A stretch of 33,786 bases of DNA from Comamonadaceae bacterium (GCA_015999985.1 JAECRA010000049.1:1-33786); one strand, 5' to 3'; counted from the stretch's first letter, positions 24,945-32,818 are shown. Numbers and translations are program-made. The notes: a model not told the origin generated them from the sequence alone.

Positions 24945-25529
24945 GTGGCCATCGAAAATTCATCTCCAGCGTTCGGCAACGCGTTGCCGCCCCTCGATGC
25001 GTTTAGTTCTGCAGCGCGAACAAATGAATCTATCAAGCTTAGCCTGGACGGGGAACGATGGCAGGTGCAAGGTACAGGCGTACTTCCCGGCAGCGGCCGT
25101 CAAGTCGCCTGGGTCAAACCAGATGGTGATCAGGTAGACACCACCTCTGCGTTTGTCCAGGCTTTGGGGCAATCATTTTCTGCAGGCATCAGCCGCGCAG
25201 TGGCCCGTGAACTTGATTTGAGCCCAGCTCCAGGACAAGCGCTGTCTTCACGCAAAGTGGAACAGGCAGTCGACATGGCGCAGACCGGTCAACAAGCCAT
25301 GACTGGAGTTGATTTTTTTACCCGACTGCAGTTTTCCGCCAGCTCGGGAGGCAGTGAATTCAAACGCATCAGCGCTGACATGGGAGTGTCAGGTCAGCTT
25401 GATTCCGCACAGAGAGCTCGTATAGACCAACAACTGGATCAGAAATTCTCTGAAGCCCTGGAGGCAGGAAAGTCGCCTGTCACTTACTCAGACGCCGAGC
25501 GTTGGCTGAAAGAAGCTTTAAAGTCCTAA
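24945..25529 (+). CDS. Uncharacterised protein driven by ECF-like box; candidate secreted T3SS substrate or regulator
   Basis: The 194-residue product is not recognised with confidence. The first 25 residues are rich in Ser, Ala, Pro and Asn with no hydrophobic stretch (MAIENSSPAFGNALPPL), a composition common at the N-terminus of T3SS substrates. No membrane segment or cysteine is present. The middle contains amphipathic helices (SRKVEQAVDMAQTGQQAMTG) and the C-terminal part is helical and charged (ARIDQQLDQKFSEALEAGK, DAERWLKEALKS). The start is a GTG; no ATG fits upstream. It is divergent from the ECF sigma gene and carries an ECF-like box 48 bases upstream. In Bordetella a secreted anti-sigma factor of similar size (BspR/BtrA) controls BtrS, so a regulator of that kind is one possibility and an effector another. 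Both are inference. Confidence 0.7.
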   Translation: MAIENSSPAFGNALPPLDAFSSAARTNESIKLSLDGERWQVQGTGVLPGSGRQVAWVKPDGDQVDTTSAFVQALGQSFSAGISRAVARELDLSPAPGQALSSRKVEQAVDMAQTGQQAMTGVDFFTRLQFSASSGGSEFKRISADMGVSGQLDSAQRARIDQQLDQKFSEALEAGKSPVTYSDAERWLKEALKS

Positions 25530-25606
25530 GCACAATGGCCGTCTTCTCCCAGACAGCCGCATCATCGCCAACCAGTTAACCACAGCGCAAGTTCAAAAGC
25601 CGCGCC

Positions 25607-26065
25607 TTAAAACTTCGCGTCCACCTGCAGGGTCAACACATTGCGCCGCCCTTGCCTCACGTAGTGGATGGACTTCAGGTAATGGTGCATCAGTCGAATG
25701 CCATGCCCTCCGACTGCGGCTTCTTCAATCGACTCAGGCAGTTGATCAGGATCTACCTGAGTGGGGTCAAATTCCGGACCTTCATCTTCAATGCGCAGAG
25801 ATAACTCTTGGGGCATGAGTGTGCAAACCAACCGGACTGAAGTCGAAACGCCCCTTGTCACATCGCTCTGCTCAACGCCCGCAGCATGAGCAACGATATT
25901 GGTCAATGCTTCGTCAGCGCTCAGTACCAAGCTGAACAGAGCACGGTCAGGCCAACCCTGCTTGGCGCCCAGCTCGCGAAGCCAATTCAGTGCGACCTCT
26001 ATCTGGTCGAGCCGAGACTCGATTTCAAGCGTATGCGTTGCCGAACCAAGCTCGATGGGATTCAT
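25607..26065 (-). CDS. RsbW/BtrW-like ATP-binding serine kinase (anti-sigma type)
   Basis: A 152-residue single-domain GHKL ATPase of the HATPase_c_2 (RsbW) type. The N box is ADEALTNIVAHA (50-61, with Glu52 and Asn56), the G1 box is IEDEGPEFDP (92-101, Asp94) and the G2 box is VGGHGIRLM (118-126). Such kinases phosphorylate a STAS-domain partner on serine, and the STAS gene is its divergent neighbour, sharing a 110-base intergenic region. This matches the BtrW/BtrV couple that controls type III secretion in Bordetella. No sigma-binding partner can be deduced; the nearby ECF factor or another protein may be the target. The ATG start lacks a ribosome site. It is convergent with the 194-residue gene. 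Confidence 0.9.
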   Translation of the reverse strand: MNPIELGSATHTLEIESRLDQIEVALNWLRELGAKQGWPDRALFSLVLSADEALTNIVAHAAGVEQSDVTRGVSTSVRLVCTLMPQELSLRIEDEGPEFDPTQVDPDQLPESIEEAAVGGHGIRLMHHYLKSIHYVRQGRRNVLTLQVDAKF

Positions 26066-26175
26066 GAGGAGTGAACTGCGACTTCTCTCAGAGAGGTGTT
26101 TCTACTACAGAGTATCATCGCACCAAGAGCGGTAAATTTTGGCCGCAGGCGCTGGACCAAACTACGCACTTAACT

Positions 26176-26508
26176 ATGATCGCCCATGAAGCCCTCGCCA
26201 ATGCTCGCCTCGTCAGCTTCACAGGCCAGCTCAATAGCGGTAATGCCGCGAGTGCAGAGAATGACATTCTAGGATTAATCGCACAGGGCGATAAGAAGTT
26301 GGTGCTGGACTTCAGCAATTTGGACTACATCTCCAGCGCGGGGCTGCGAGTGGTACTTATCGCAGCGAAACGACTGAAGGCTGAAAGCGGCCAAATGGTG
26401 CTGTTTGGCATGCAGCCACAAGTACGCGAAATTTTCGACATCAGCGGATTTTTAAGCATCTTGGAAGTCAAAGAAACGCGTGAACAAGCGCTAAGTCACT
26501 TTGGCTGA
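26176..26508 (+). CDS. STAS-domain anti-sigma factor antagonist (RsbV/BtrV-like)
   Basis: A 110-residue STAS protein. The core reads LVLDFSNLDYISSAGLRVVLIAAKRLKAESGQMVLFGMQPQVREIFDISGFLSIL, a textbook anti-sigma antagonist. The phosphorylatable serine lies in Ile-Ser-Ser-Ala-Gly (Ser54 by analogy with RsbV). Non-phosphorylated protein would bind and occupy the RsbW-like kinase encoded divergently, and phosphorylation would free the kinase. In Bordetella this switch (BtrV-BtrW, reset by the phosphatase BtrU) affects secretion. The ATG at 26176 is chosen because the protein then begins as family members do; the GTG at 26071 would add a non-conserved extension. No PP2C phosphatase gene lies in the window. 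Confidence 0.92.
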   Translation: MIAHEALANARLVSFTGQLNSGNAASAENDILGLIAQGDKKLVLDFSNLDYISSAGLRVVLIAAKRLKAESGQMVLFGMQPQVREIFDISGFLSILEVKETREQALSHFG

Positions 26509-26539
26509 AAGTAGCCGGCGTGCGCTTGAAGAAGCAAGC

Positions 26540-26980
26540 CTACACCCTCTGCATCGTCCGACTGGTACCCTGAGCTTGCATAGGAACTCCGCCCTCTGAC
26601 AGTCGGCGCTCCCACAACTCCAGGCTGTTCAAGGTAGCTTCGATTTTCGCCAAGAGCTGCGCATCACTGTCGGGGCTCAATGGCACTTCATGCTGAAGGC
26701 AGACCTGACCACGCTCGTCAATTGAAAACCAGCCACCGCCCGTGCCAGAGCCCCACGAGTTTGCTTGCAGCAGCAATCGTTCGGTTCCGCTGGGCCATGT
26801 CGCCCCAACCGCGCCTACGCGCGCATTCAGCACCATTCTTCGCTGCGGATTCGAGGCTCGCACCTCTACCACCCGCTGGCCGTCAAATACCAGACGACAA
26901 CAGCCTTCCCGGTCAAACACCAAGCCAGTGATACCGATTTTTTCGCCGAACGAAGCTAGTATGGCTTCGAATGAGCTCAC
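26540..26980 (-). CDS. CesT/SycE-type type III secretion chaperone
   Basis: A 146-residue small acidic protein with the class I chaperone pattern. The N-terminal helix SFEAILASFGEKIGITGLVFDREGCCRLVFDGQRVVEV is followed by strands and a middle segment GTERLLLQANSW, then the strand block GTGGGWFSIDERGQVCLQHEVPL and a C-terminal helix with LNSLELWERRL. The chaperone alpha-beta order and the Leu-Leu-x-Ala-Asn centre match CesT relatives, which dimerise and bind the N-terminal part of an effector or translocator. The GTG start has GGGA at the right distance. It lies downstream of sctF, separated by 89 bases. Its client is not next to it. Confidence 0.75.
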   Translation of the reverse strand: MSSFEAILASFGEKIGITGLVFDREGCCRLVFDGQRVVEVRASNPQRRMVLNARVGAVGATWPSGTERLLLQANSWGSGTGGGWFSIDERGQVCLQHEVPLSPDSDAQLLAKIEATLNSLELWERRLSEGGVPMQAQGTSRTMQRV

Positions 26981-27007
26981 GATCGAATTCCCATGAAGCT
27001 TAGAGTT

Positions 27008-27046
27008 ATGGTCAACCTGAAATCATGCATACGTCGCATTGACCAT
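27008..27046. promoter_or_regulatory. Inverted repeat between sctF and the chaperone gene
   Basis: ATGGTCAA (27008-27015) and TTGACCAT (27039-27046) are a perfect 8-bp inverted repeat with 23 bases between them. It lies just upstream of the chaperone start (26980, minus strand) and may be an operator or an mRNA stem. Confidence 0.4.
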
Positions 27047-27060
27047 GGCACTTTGAACCG

Positions 27061-27083
27061 CCTCTTGCCTCAAGAGGTTTTTT
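27061..27083 (+). other. Hairpin across the sctF stop codon
   Basis: CCTCTTG-CCT-CAAGAGG followed by six T residues gives a small 7-bp hairpin. As written it is a terminator for the plus strand, facing against sctF, so it could block antisense transcripts. In the sctF mRNA the same arms pair around the stop codon but no U-run follows. Confidence 0.45.
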
Positions 27084-27312
27084 GAATCACGCCCTTGAAT
27101 GCTTCTGAGATGGTCTGGTTCATTGTGCTCATCAGTTGCACAGTCATAGTCCATTTCTGAACACCAACCTGCATTTGGAACAACTCCGTCTGGGTTGGGT
27201 TTTCTCCCATGTTGGAGATCTGAGCTCGGAGGGCATTTTCGATATTTCCCATCGTGGAACCCATGGTTTCCGAGATGTAGGCAAAACTAATACCATTTGT
27301 TGAATTAGCCAT
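27070..27312 (-). CDS. sctF: Type III secretion needle major subunit (SctF)
   Basis: An 80-residue needle protein of the YscF/EscF/PrgI family, which polymerises outside the cell to form the hollow needle. The diagnostic C-terminal half is NPTQTELFQMQVGVQKW, then helix TVQLMSTMNQTISEAFKGVIQK, matching the NP..L..Q....W...... F.G(I/V)(I/L)QK pattern of YscF. The N-terminal half is polar and Ser/Asn/Gly-rich, as expected for a subunit kept unfolded before export. AAGGAG precedes the ATG. It follows the yscE-like gene by 40 bases, and the order sctD-yscE-sctF is that of Ysc-type systems. A hairpin overlaps its stop codon. Confidence 0.88.
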   Translation of the reverse strand: MANSTNGISFAYISETMGSTMGNIENALRAQISNMGENPTQTELFQMQVGVQKWTMTVQLMSTMNQTISEAFKGVIQKTS

Positions 27313-27352
27313 GATGCTCCTTTAAAGTCTCGTCTAACATAAACCAACTTAC

Positions 27353-27664
27353 CTACATTCTCGCATCACTGCCGCCACGCGTGACGGCCCTGTCGAGAAT
27401 TTCTTTCGCCGTATGACATGCTTTCAACACGGCATTCAATTGTGCGTATTCCGCAGCAGGCGCTCCTGCGGCCAGGGCTCGCTGGGTGCGCTGCACCATT
27501 TTGTCAAGCTGTGCACTGGCCACCGCCGCCGCATCTCGGGCTTTCGAAGGCTCCCCGCTCAGGGCTGCCTCCAGTTCACTCAAAGGCCCAAAAGACGCAT
27601 TCCCAGTCGGATTGCCAGGCGCGTTGATAGATTTAGGGTTGAGGGAATTGGCGTCAGATGACAT
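27353..27664 (-). CDS. YscE-like small T3SS protein (needle co-chaperone candidate)
   Basis: A 103-residue protein with a disordered Ser/Asn/Pro-rich start (about 1-28) and then a predominantly helical part (LSELEAALSGEP, AAAVASAQLDKMVQRTQRALAAGA, AEYAQLNAVLKACHTAKEILDRAV). This fits two to three helices arranged as a hairpin, as in YscE/PscE, the partner that with YscG keeps the needle subunit soluble. Its place between sctD and sctF is precisely that of yscE/pscE. GGAG lies seven bases before the ATG. Sequence similarity is weak, so the call rests on position and helix content. No YscG-like gene is found next to it. Confidence 0.65.
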   Translation of the reverse strand: MSSDANSLNPKSINAPGNPTGNASFGPLSELEAALSGEPSKARDAAAVASAQLDKMVQRTQRALAAGAPAAEYAQLNAVLKACHTAKEILDRAVTRGGSDARM

Positions 27665-27796
27665 GAGAAAGCTCCAGAACTGACGAAATAAAGAACCCTG
27701 TACTGCGTTCCGCAGAACCAGGTACGAAGCAAGATCGCAAATGTCTCAATGGCACATCGCGCCTTGGAGGCTGAAAGAAGCCAGAATGCAAGGCGA

Positions 27797-29224
27797 TCAT
27801 CTGGACACCACCAATCGCCTGGGTGAATCGAACACCAGCACGTCAGCGTCTATTGCCTGCAAGCGCCAACCCCCATGAGAGCCGCCCGGGAGCAATTTCG
27901 CACCGCCCGGCAAAACGACGTAAGGCACGTCGCCACCCACGACACCGAGAATCGCAAATGGCGCCTTCGATAACCCTGTTGAGCCGGAGGCCGTCAGCAG
28001 CGTTGGGGTGACGCGTAAAGGCAGCCCGGGAAAACGATCTGCCAACTCTATCAGGAACTCCTCAAAGCGGTTTCGGGCGCTAGCGGGTAATGACAAAGTC
28101 GCCCATACCTGCTTGCCGTCCCAGCCGGCCTTGACATCTTTGAACCCGGCGGAGACCAGCGCGGCGCGTATCTCAGGTGCAAGTTGCTCGGCCAGCTTCA
28201 ATTCGTCGGCCAATATAAGCCCAGAAGGCAAATGAGGTCGCACTGCCGTTAGCGTTTCTTGCCTGACCGCGGCACTTGCGACGATGCCCTGCACTCGAAG
28301 AACCCCCGGGTCCCCAGGCAAAAACCTGAGATGAGAGTAGGCACCAGCCAATTGGGCGGATAGCTCCGATCGCACATCGCTTACCACCAGCACTCGCATG
28401 ACTGGAGACGGGCGCCGCATAGCCAGCGCATCCGCCAGGCGATCAAGCTGCTGCAATGAGTCGACCCAACCGCTTACCCTGACCAGGCCATCGCGTTGCG
28501 GTGTAAGTTGCAAGCGCAAGGTGGAGTCGACCTTCGCAATAGCCAAAGCCAGGTCGGGCACTTGCTTTTGCGCTTGCGCCGTCATGTCCGGTAGAGCAGG
28601 CGAGGTAGGCGCTGAGACTCCGCTGGGTTCAAGAGGAACGCGTCCGGAAATGTAGGCTGCCAACCCTAAAAGAGCCAGGATGCCCAAGAGCGCCGCGAGA
28701 ATCCATAAGACGGGGCGAAGTGCGTTTCGTGGGGGTGGGACTGGCGCGACGGCGGCGCCACGGACCTTCATCAGCGCAGGGCCCGACACAGTGGCACCGT
28801 CCTTTGGCATCGGCTCATTGAAATCCGCGTCGAGGCCAAGATGGGCATGCCCGCCGAGTTCACCGTGGAGCAGGCCAGGTTCACCCGCGAACTCCGAAGG
28901 AGCTGCCGTCACAGGCATGGAAGGCCAATCGGTGTGTGGCTCACAGACTACCAGAGCCACACCCGCCCAGTGAATAGGCACGCCCACTTTGGGCGCATTC
29001 TCCAAATCATTGGCGCTGGGTTCTGCATTGGCCGCCGCGATCAGCCATCGACCGCCGTCCATGAGGTAGAGCTTACCCAGCCCGGCCCTGGCATCAAGAT
29101 CCGTGACAATGAGGTCAGCTTCAGGCGTGACGCCCAGCAAAAGCGCATCGCGCGCCACCGCGCATGCACCAGCATGCCGACCATTGAGAACGCGCAGCTC
29201 CAGCGTCAGCGGATCTCGCATCAC
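27797..29224 (-). CDS. sctD: Type III secretion inner-membrane ring protein SctD (YscD/PrgH family)
   Basis: A 475-residue single-pass membrane protein. Residues 1 to about 100 form an FHA-like cytoplasmic domain (LELRVLNGRHAGA, LLGVTPEADLIV). A Pro/Ala-rich linker leads to the transmembrane helix PVLWILAALLGILALLGLAA (171-190). The periplasmic part has ring-building repeats (LQLTPQRDGLVRVSGWVDSLQQLDRLA, GVLRVQGIVASAAVRQETL) as in YscD. The length suits the family. It starts 28-31 bases after the sctV stop on the same strand (GTG at 29224 or the ATG that follows at 29221). With SctJ, which must be encoded elsewhere, it makes the inner-membrane ring of the injectisome. Confidence 0.88.
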   Translation of the reverse strand: MMRDPLTLELRVLNGRHAGACAVARDALLLGVTPEADLIVTDLDARAGLGKLYLMDGGRWLIAAANAEPSANDLENAPKVGVPIHWAGVALVVCEPHTDWPSMPVTAAPSEFAGEPGLLHGELGGHAHLGLDADFNEPMPKDGATVSGPALMKVRGAAVAPVPPPRNALRPVLWILAALLGILALLGLAAYISGRVPLEPSGVSAPTSPALPDMTAQAQKQVPDLALAIAKVDSTLRLQLTPQRDGLVRVSGWVDSLQQLDRLADALAMRRPSPVMRVLVVSDVRSELSAQLAGAYSHLRFLPGDPGVLRVQGIVASAAVRQETLTAVRPHLPSGLILADELKLAEQLAPEIRAALVSAGFKDVKAGWDGKQVWATLSLPASARNRFEEFLIELADRFPGLPLRVTPTLLTASGSTGLSKAPFAILGVVGGDVPYVVLPGGAKLLPGGSHGGWRLQAIDADVLVFDSPRRLVVSR

Positions 29225-29252
29225 GATAGAGCCACCCGCGAAAAACCCGTGC

Positions 29253-31382
29253 TCACAAATCTATCCTTGCAAGCGGCTGAATATTGATTTCCTGGGTCAA
29301 TTCCTGGTAACTCAGAACAGGCAGTTCATACAAGTCCTGTTCAATCATCTTGCGCATGTAGCGACGGATATCCATGGATGTCAGAAGCACGGGAGGCTGC
29401 GCATTGGCCGATAAGTTGCCAACTGTCTTCTTGATGCTATCGACCAAACGCTTGGTCACTGCAGGATCAAGCGAAAGATAGCTGCCGGCGGAAGTTTGGC
29501 GAATAGCGCCGCGCACCTGGTCTTCTATGCTCGGCGCAAGGAGGTACGCTGGCAGGACATTTTGCCCGCTCGAATGCTTATAGCTGATCTGGCGCTTCAG
29601 CGTGGAGCGAACGTACTCCGTCAAAAGCACCGAATCCTTTTCCTTTTGCCCCCACTCGATCAAAGACTCGAGTATGGCCCGCAGGTTTCGTACCGAGACG
29701 TCTTCGGAAACAAGGCGCTGCAGGATTTCTGCGATTTTCTGGATAGGCAAGACCCTGGTCACTTCCTTGACCAGATCTGGAAAACGCGCCTCCATGGAAC
29801 CCAACAAAAACCTGGTTTCCTGGATGCCGATGAAGTCCGACGAATACTTCTTGAGAACGAATGCCAGGTGATAAGCCAGCACCTGGCTGGAATCCATGAA
29901 CGAAATGCCCGACGCCTTCAGCGTCTCTGCCAGCTCGGCCTTGGCCCAGAGCGTTGGTATGTGAGGCAGGAAGTCTCGATCCGGTTCATAGGCGATCTGC
30001 AACGCATCGAGGTTCTGCGTTTTTTCGCGCAGGAGCAACCAACCGTGCCTTAAGCGCCCTTGCGACACCGGCACCTCGGAGAGCAAGATGTTGTAGCTCT
30101 CTTTAGGCAAGGCCTCGTTGAAGCGCAACTGTATGCCTGGAAAAGGCACACCCAAATCAAAATACAACGCGCGGCGAATCTTGAGCAGTTCGTCGTTCAG
30201 GACTTCTGCATCAAAGCTGTGCCGCAAATCCGTGGCGACATCCATGAGAAGGGGCACCGTGGGCGAGAATTCGTCGCTACCGTCAGCCTTGGCCGTTCGC
30301 GGCTTCTCCCCTGCCGCCTGCAGTGCGGGGACCTCGGTCACCTCACCGGTCTTCTCGTTGACGACCTTGCGAACGCCCCGAATCAGTACAAAACCCACCG
30401 TTCCCACGACAGTGGCCAGGAGCGCAAAAACCGCAAACGGCATACCTGGGATCAAACCAAGCCCCAACGCCACCGCCGCTGCGATGAGCAGAGCACGGGG
30501 CTGCGCCAGGATCTGCTCTCCGATGTCCCGGCCTACGTTGGAAGGCCTATCGCCCGTCTGCACGCGGGTGACGATCATGCCTGCACAAATCGCGATGAAC
30601 AGCGCTGGAATCTGTGCAATCAACCCATCGCCGATGGTGAGAATGGAATAGGTTCGCGTGGCATCACCCAAACTCATGCCGCGCTGCATCGTGCCGATGA
30701 CAATGCCGCCAAGCAGGTTGACAGCCACGATGATGAGGCCCGCTATGGCGTCGCCTTTGACGAACTTCATGGCGCCGTCCATGGCGCCATAGAGTTGGCT
30801 TTCCTTCTCAACCAGACCTCGGCGACGCTTGGCCTCTTCCATGTCGATGGTGCCTGCTCGCATGTCCCCATCAATGGACATCTGCTTGCCTGGCATCGCG
30901 TCCAGCGAAAACCGCGCAGCCACTTCAGCCACTCGTTCGGCACCCTTGGTAATGACCACGAACTGCACGATGGTGAGAATCAAAAACACCACCAGACCCA
31001 CCACCAGATTGCCACCGACTACAAAGTTGCCGAAAGTGGTAATGATGTGCCCTGCGTCCCCTTGCAAAAGAATCAATCGCGTGGTGGCGATTGAAATGCC
31101 CAGACGAAACAAGGTGGTGATCAGCAGTACCGAGGGAAACGAGGAAAACGCCAGGGGCGAGGGCAAATACATGGCCACCATGAGCAAGATGGCCGAGATG
31201 GTCATATTGGTGCCGATCAGCATGTCCACCAGCCAGGTGGGCAACGGCAGGATCATCATGAAGATCACGGCCACCAGGAAAAACGCCAGAACAATGTCGT
31301 TCCGGCTGGTGGCCAGTTGCACAATTCTCTGCAGGCGTGCGAAGGTGCCGGACGCGGGGTTGGTAGCGCTACTAATTGCCAT
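29253..31382 (-). CDS. sctV: Type III secretion export gate protein SctV (LcrD/FlhA family)
   Basis: A 709-residue export-gate protein, the LcrD/InvA/BcrD homologue that forms the nonameric cytoplasmic ring. The membrane half has about eight helices beginning NDIVLAFFLVAVIFMMILPL. The FHIPEP signature spans about 146-178 (KGAERVAEVAARFSLD, MPGKQMSIDGDMRAG). The C-terminal cytoplasmic half contains VPFPGIQLRFNEALP, EVTRVLPIQKIAEILQRLVSEDVSVRNLRAILESLIEWGQKEKD and PVLLTSMDIRRYMRKMIEQDL. It is clearly of the virulence type (with neighbours sctX, sctY and sctD), not flagellar FlhA. It starts 30 bases after sctY. This is the most secure T3SS marker in the window. Confidence 0.97.
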   Translation of the reverse strand: MAISSATNPASGTFARLQRIVQLATSRNDIVLAFFLVAVIFMMILPLPTWLVDMLIGTNMTISAILLMVAMYLPSPLAFSSFPSVLLITTLFRLGISIATTRLILLQGDAGHIITTFGNFVVGGNLVVGLVVFLILTIVQFVVITKGAERVAEVAARFSLDAMPGKQMSIDGDMRAGTIDMEEAKRRRGLVEKESQLYGAMDGAMKFVKGDAIAGLIIVAVNLLGGIVIGTMQRGMSLGDATRTYSILTIGDGLIAQIPALFIAICAGMIVTRVQTGDRPSNVGRDIGEQILAQPRALLIAAAVALGLGLIPGMPFAVFALLATVVGTVGFVLIRGVRKVVNEKTGEVTEVPALQAAGEKPRTAKADGSDEFSPTVPLLMDVATDLRHSFDAEVLNDELLKIRRALYFDLGVPFPGIQLRFNEALPKESYNILLSEVPVSQGRLRHGWLLLREKTQNLDALQIAYEPDRDFLPHIPTLWAKAELAETLKASGISFMDSSQVLAYHLAFVLKKYSSDFIGIQETRFLLGSMEARFPDLVKEVTRVLPIQKIAEILQRLVSEDVSVRNLRAILESLIEWGQKEKDSVLLTEYVRSTLKRQISYKHSSGQNVLPAYLLAPSIEDQVRGAIRQTSAGSYLSLDPAVTKRLVDSIKKTVGNLSANAQPPVLLTSMDIRRYMRKMIEQDLYELPVLSYQELTQEINIQPLARIDL

Positions 31383-31412
31383 TGCGCTCAGTTTACCGTG
31401 GACATCGAATGT

Positions 31413-31781
31413 TTAGAGTGATGCGCGCAAAGAGACGTGGGCACGCATGGCACTCGCCGCTTCGCCTGTGCGCCCCAAGGCCTGGAACGCTTGAGCGCGT
31501 ACAAGGTGGAATGAGGCATCTACCGCGCCCAGCATAGCCAGCCTCTCAAGTGTTTCGAGCGCGCGCTCATATTTGACCGCTCGCACTTGAGCAATCGCCA
31601 GTGTCAACAGCGTCACCCGGTTGTCAGGTACCAATAAATCTCGCGCGATCAGCAGAGCTGCAGCCTTGTCGGGCAGGCCGTGACGCAGATAGATGTAGCT
31701 GAGCAGATCCATCAATTCGATGTGCGCTCGAGTAAGCCCCTCCGCTCCGCCGGTATCCGATGTGCTCTCCTGCATCTTCAA
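31413..31781 (-). CDS. sctY: SctY (YscY)-like TPR chaperone
   Basis: A 122-residue all-helical protein with tetratricopeptide-like repeats: LMDLLSYIYLRHGLPDKAAALLIARDLLVPDN, VTLLTLAIAQVRAVKYERALETLERL and FHLVRAQAFQALGRTGEAASAMRAHV. YscY is a small TPR-type chaperone that binds YscX and SctV, and this gene sits exactly between an sctX-like gene and sctV as in Yersinia. Its ATG overlaps the sctX stop by four bases, so the two are translationally coupled. The length matches YscY (about 114). Confidence 0.82.
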   Translation of the reverse strand: MKMQESTSDTGGAEGLTRAHIELMDLLSYIYLRHGLPDKAAALLIARDLLVPDNRVTLLTLAIAQVRAVKYERALETLERLAMLGAVDASFHLVRAQAFQALGRTGEAASAMRAHVSLRASL

Positions 31782-32203
31782 CCCTGATAGAGAACACTAC
31801 GGTACATCTGAACCAAGCCCCGCAAATCTTGCGCTCCGCCCAGAACTGTCAAAGCCCGCTTCAGGTCGCGTTTTTTCTCTGGTGACATGAATTCGTCGGC
31901 TGCGCCCCCTGCATTGCCATCAATTCTCTGCGAAAGCGCGGTGTGCAGACTATCCAGGACCGCATGAAACCGGCTGGGAACCATTAACTCGCGATCCGCC
32001 AACTGTGGGCGGATAGCCTCTTCAAGTCCGTCATCAAGAGTTGGCAAAGCGAGCAGACTATCCAGTTGAGGCCTGCCTCCCAGCTCCGACGGAGCCTCCT
32101 CCCGACGCATCGGCAGGCTCTGTGTCTCTCCAGAGCGAACATAAGTAACCTGATCTATGCCACGATCAAATGTGATGTGAGGACCTAGATGATTTTCTGC
32201 CAT
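31778..32203 (-). CDS. sctX: SctX (YscX)-like early type III substrate
   Basis: A 141-residue protein. YscX is an early secreted component required for needle assembly and is bound by YscY. The features here are the N-terminal ITFDRGIDQVTYV, a variable acidic middle, and the C-terminal helix block PEKKRDLKRALTVLGGAQDLRGLVQMYRSVL, which resembles the YscX end (LL...RLLQIILNLLHK type). The ATG at 32203 has AAGGAG nine bases upstream and is clearly better than the GTG at 32227. The gene is directly before sctY and sctV. The YscX family is confined to Ysc-like systems, which argues for that T3SS class. Confidence 0.78.
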   Translation of the reverse strand: MAENHLGPHITFDRGIDQVTYVRSGETQSLPMRREEAPSELGGRPQLDSLLALPTLDDGLEEAIRPQLADRELMVPSRFHAVLDSLHTALSQRIDGNAGGAADEFMSPEKKRDLKRALTVLGGAQDLRGLVQMYRSVLYQG

Positions 32204-32229
32204 GCTCAGAATCTCCTTGATGGGCACCC

Positions 32230-32253
32230 GACTCCTACTCGAATGTGGGAGTC
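32230..32253. other. Inverted repeat upstream of sctX
   Basis: GACTCC (32230-32235) and GGAGTC (32248-32253) form a 6-bp stem with a 12-base loop, followed on the plus strand by ATTTTT. It lies about 27 bases upstream of the sctX start and would form in the leader of that message. Confidence 0.4.
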
Positions 32254-32340
32254 ATTTTTCAAGTGTAGGCTATAGCGGATTGGGCTATGACAACCGGCTC
32301 CAGTTGCCAGGCAGCTTGTCTGCTGGCCTTTACATAGGCA

Positions 32341-32781
32341 TCACCTGGCTCCGGCATGAACCAGTTCGTGCACGCTATTTTCCAGGCCCTGGTCAAGTGC
32401 CACTGCCCAGCGCACGGATACATCGGCCAGTTCGCCCCAGGCATGCGCCAGGCGGGCTGGAGGTGTATCCAATGGCTCTCGGCGAGATAGCACCAAACGG
32501 CCTGAGCGCTGCAGGCCTAGCGTAGCGCCCAAAGTGGGCGGCCCCAGGGTGTTGGCCTGTAGGAGCATGCGAAGCAGCGCAGGCGAAGCATCCACCGGCA
32601 CGGGGTCGGTGCCGATATAGCATGCCCCCTGCATGGACCCTCCCAGTTCATCTGATTCAAACGACAGCGCGATGGCCACGCCGTCAATGATGAGCTCCTG
32701 GTACTTCGCCAGGGCGGCGGCGTCCAAGCCGATGTCTTCTGCCAATTCGGCCAGGGCGATGTCGTAGCGTTCTTGAGTCAT
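32341..32781 (-). CDS. CesT-type type III secretion chaperone
   Basis: A 146-residue class I chaperone. The pattern is an N-terminal helix (RYDIALAELAEDIGLDAAALAKY), strands (ELIIDGVAIALSFESDELGGSMQGACYIG), then the most typical part, ALLRMLLQANTLGPPTLGATLGLQRSGRLVLSRREPLDT, and a C-terminal helix. The LLRxLLxAN...GATLGL....LVLSRR.PLD block is the CesT/SycE family signature. It lies between a similar gene and sctX, in one direction. The client protein is unknown; the tandem partner suggests two chaperones for two clients or a heterodimer, as with SycN-YscB. Confidence 0.87.
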   Translation of the reverse strand: MTQERYDIALAELAEDIGLDAAALAKYQELIIDGVAIALSFESDELGGSMQGACYIGTDPVPVDASPALLRMLLQANTLGPPTLGATLGLQRSGRLVLSRREPLDTPPARLAHAWGELADVSVRWAVALDQGLENSVHELVHAGAR

Positions 32782-32818
32782 TTTGCAGGCAATTGGAGCT
32801 TAGGTTTTTTTGAAGGCT

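Noticed and set aside
26071..26175. Longer N-terminus for the STAS protein from GTG 26071
   Set aside because: STAS antagonists start close to the first strand, and the extra 35 residues are not domain-like.
27690..27720. GGAAC-containing ECF promoter before the yscE-like gene
   Set aside because: GGAACG is present on the minus strand, but the GGTTCTTTA-like block follows after only 8 bases, not 13, so it does not match the other two boxes.
32142..32150. A third GGTTACTTA on the minus strand
   Set aside because: It lies inside the sctX coding region and no GGAACC or similar block is found at the required distance.
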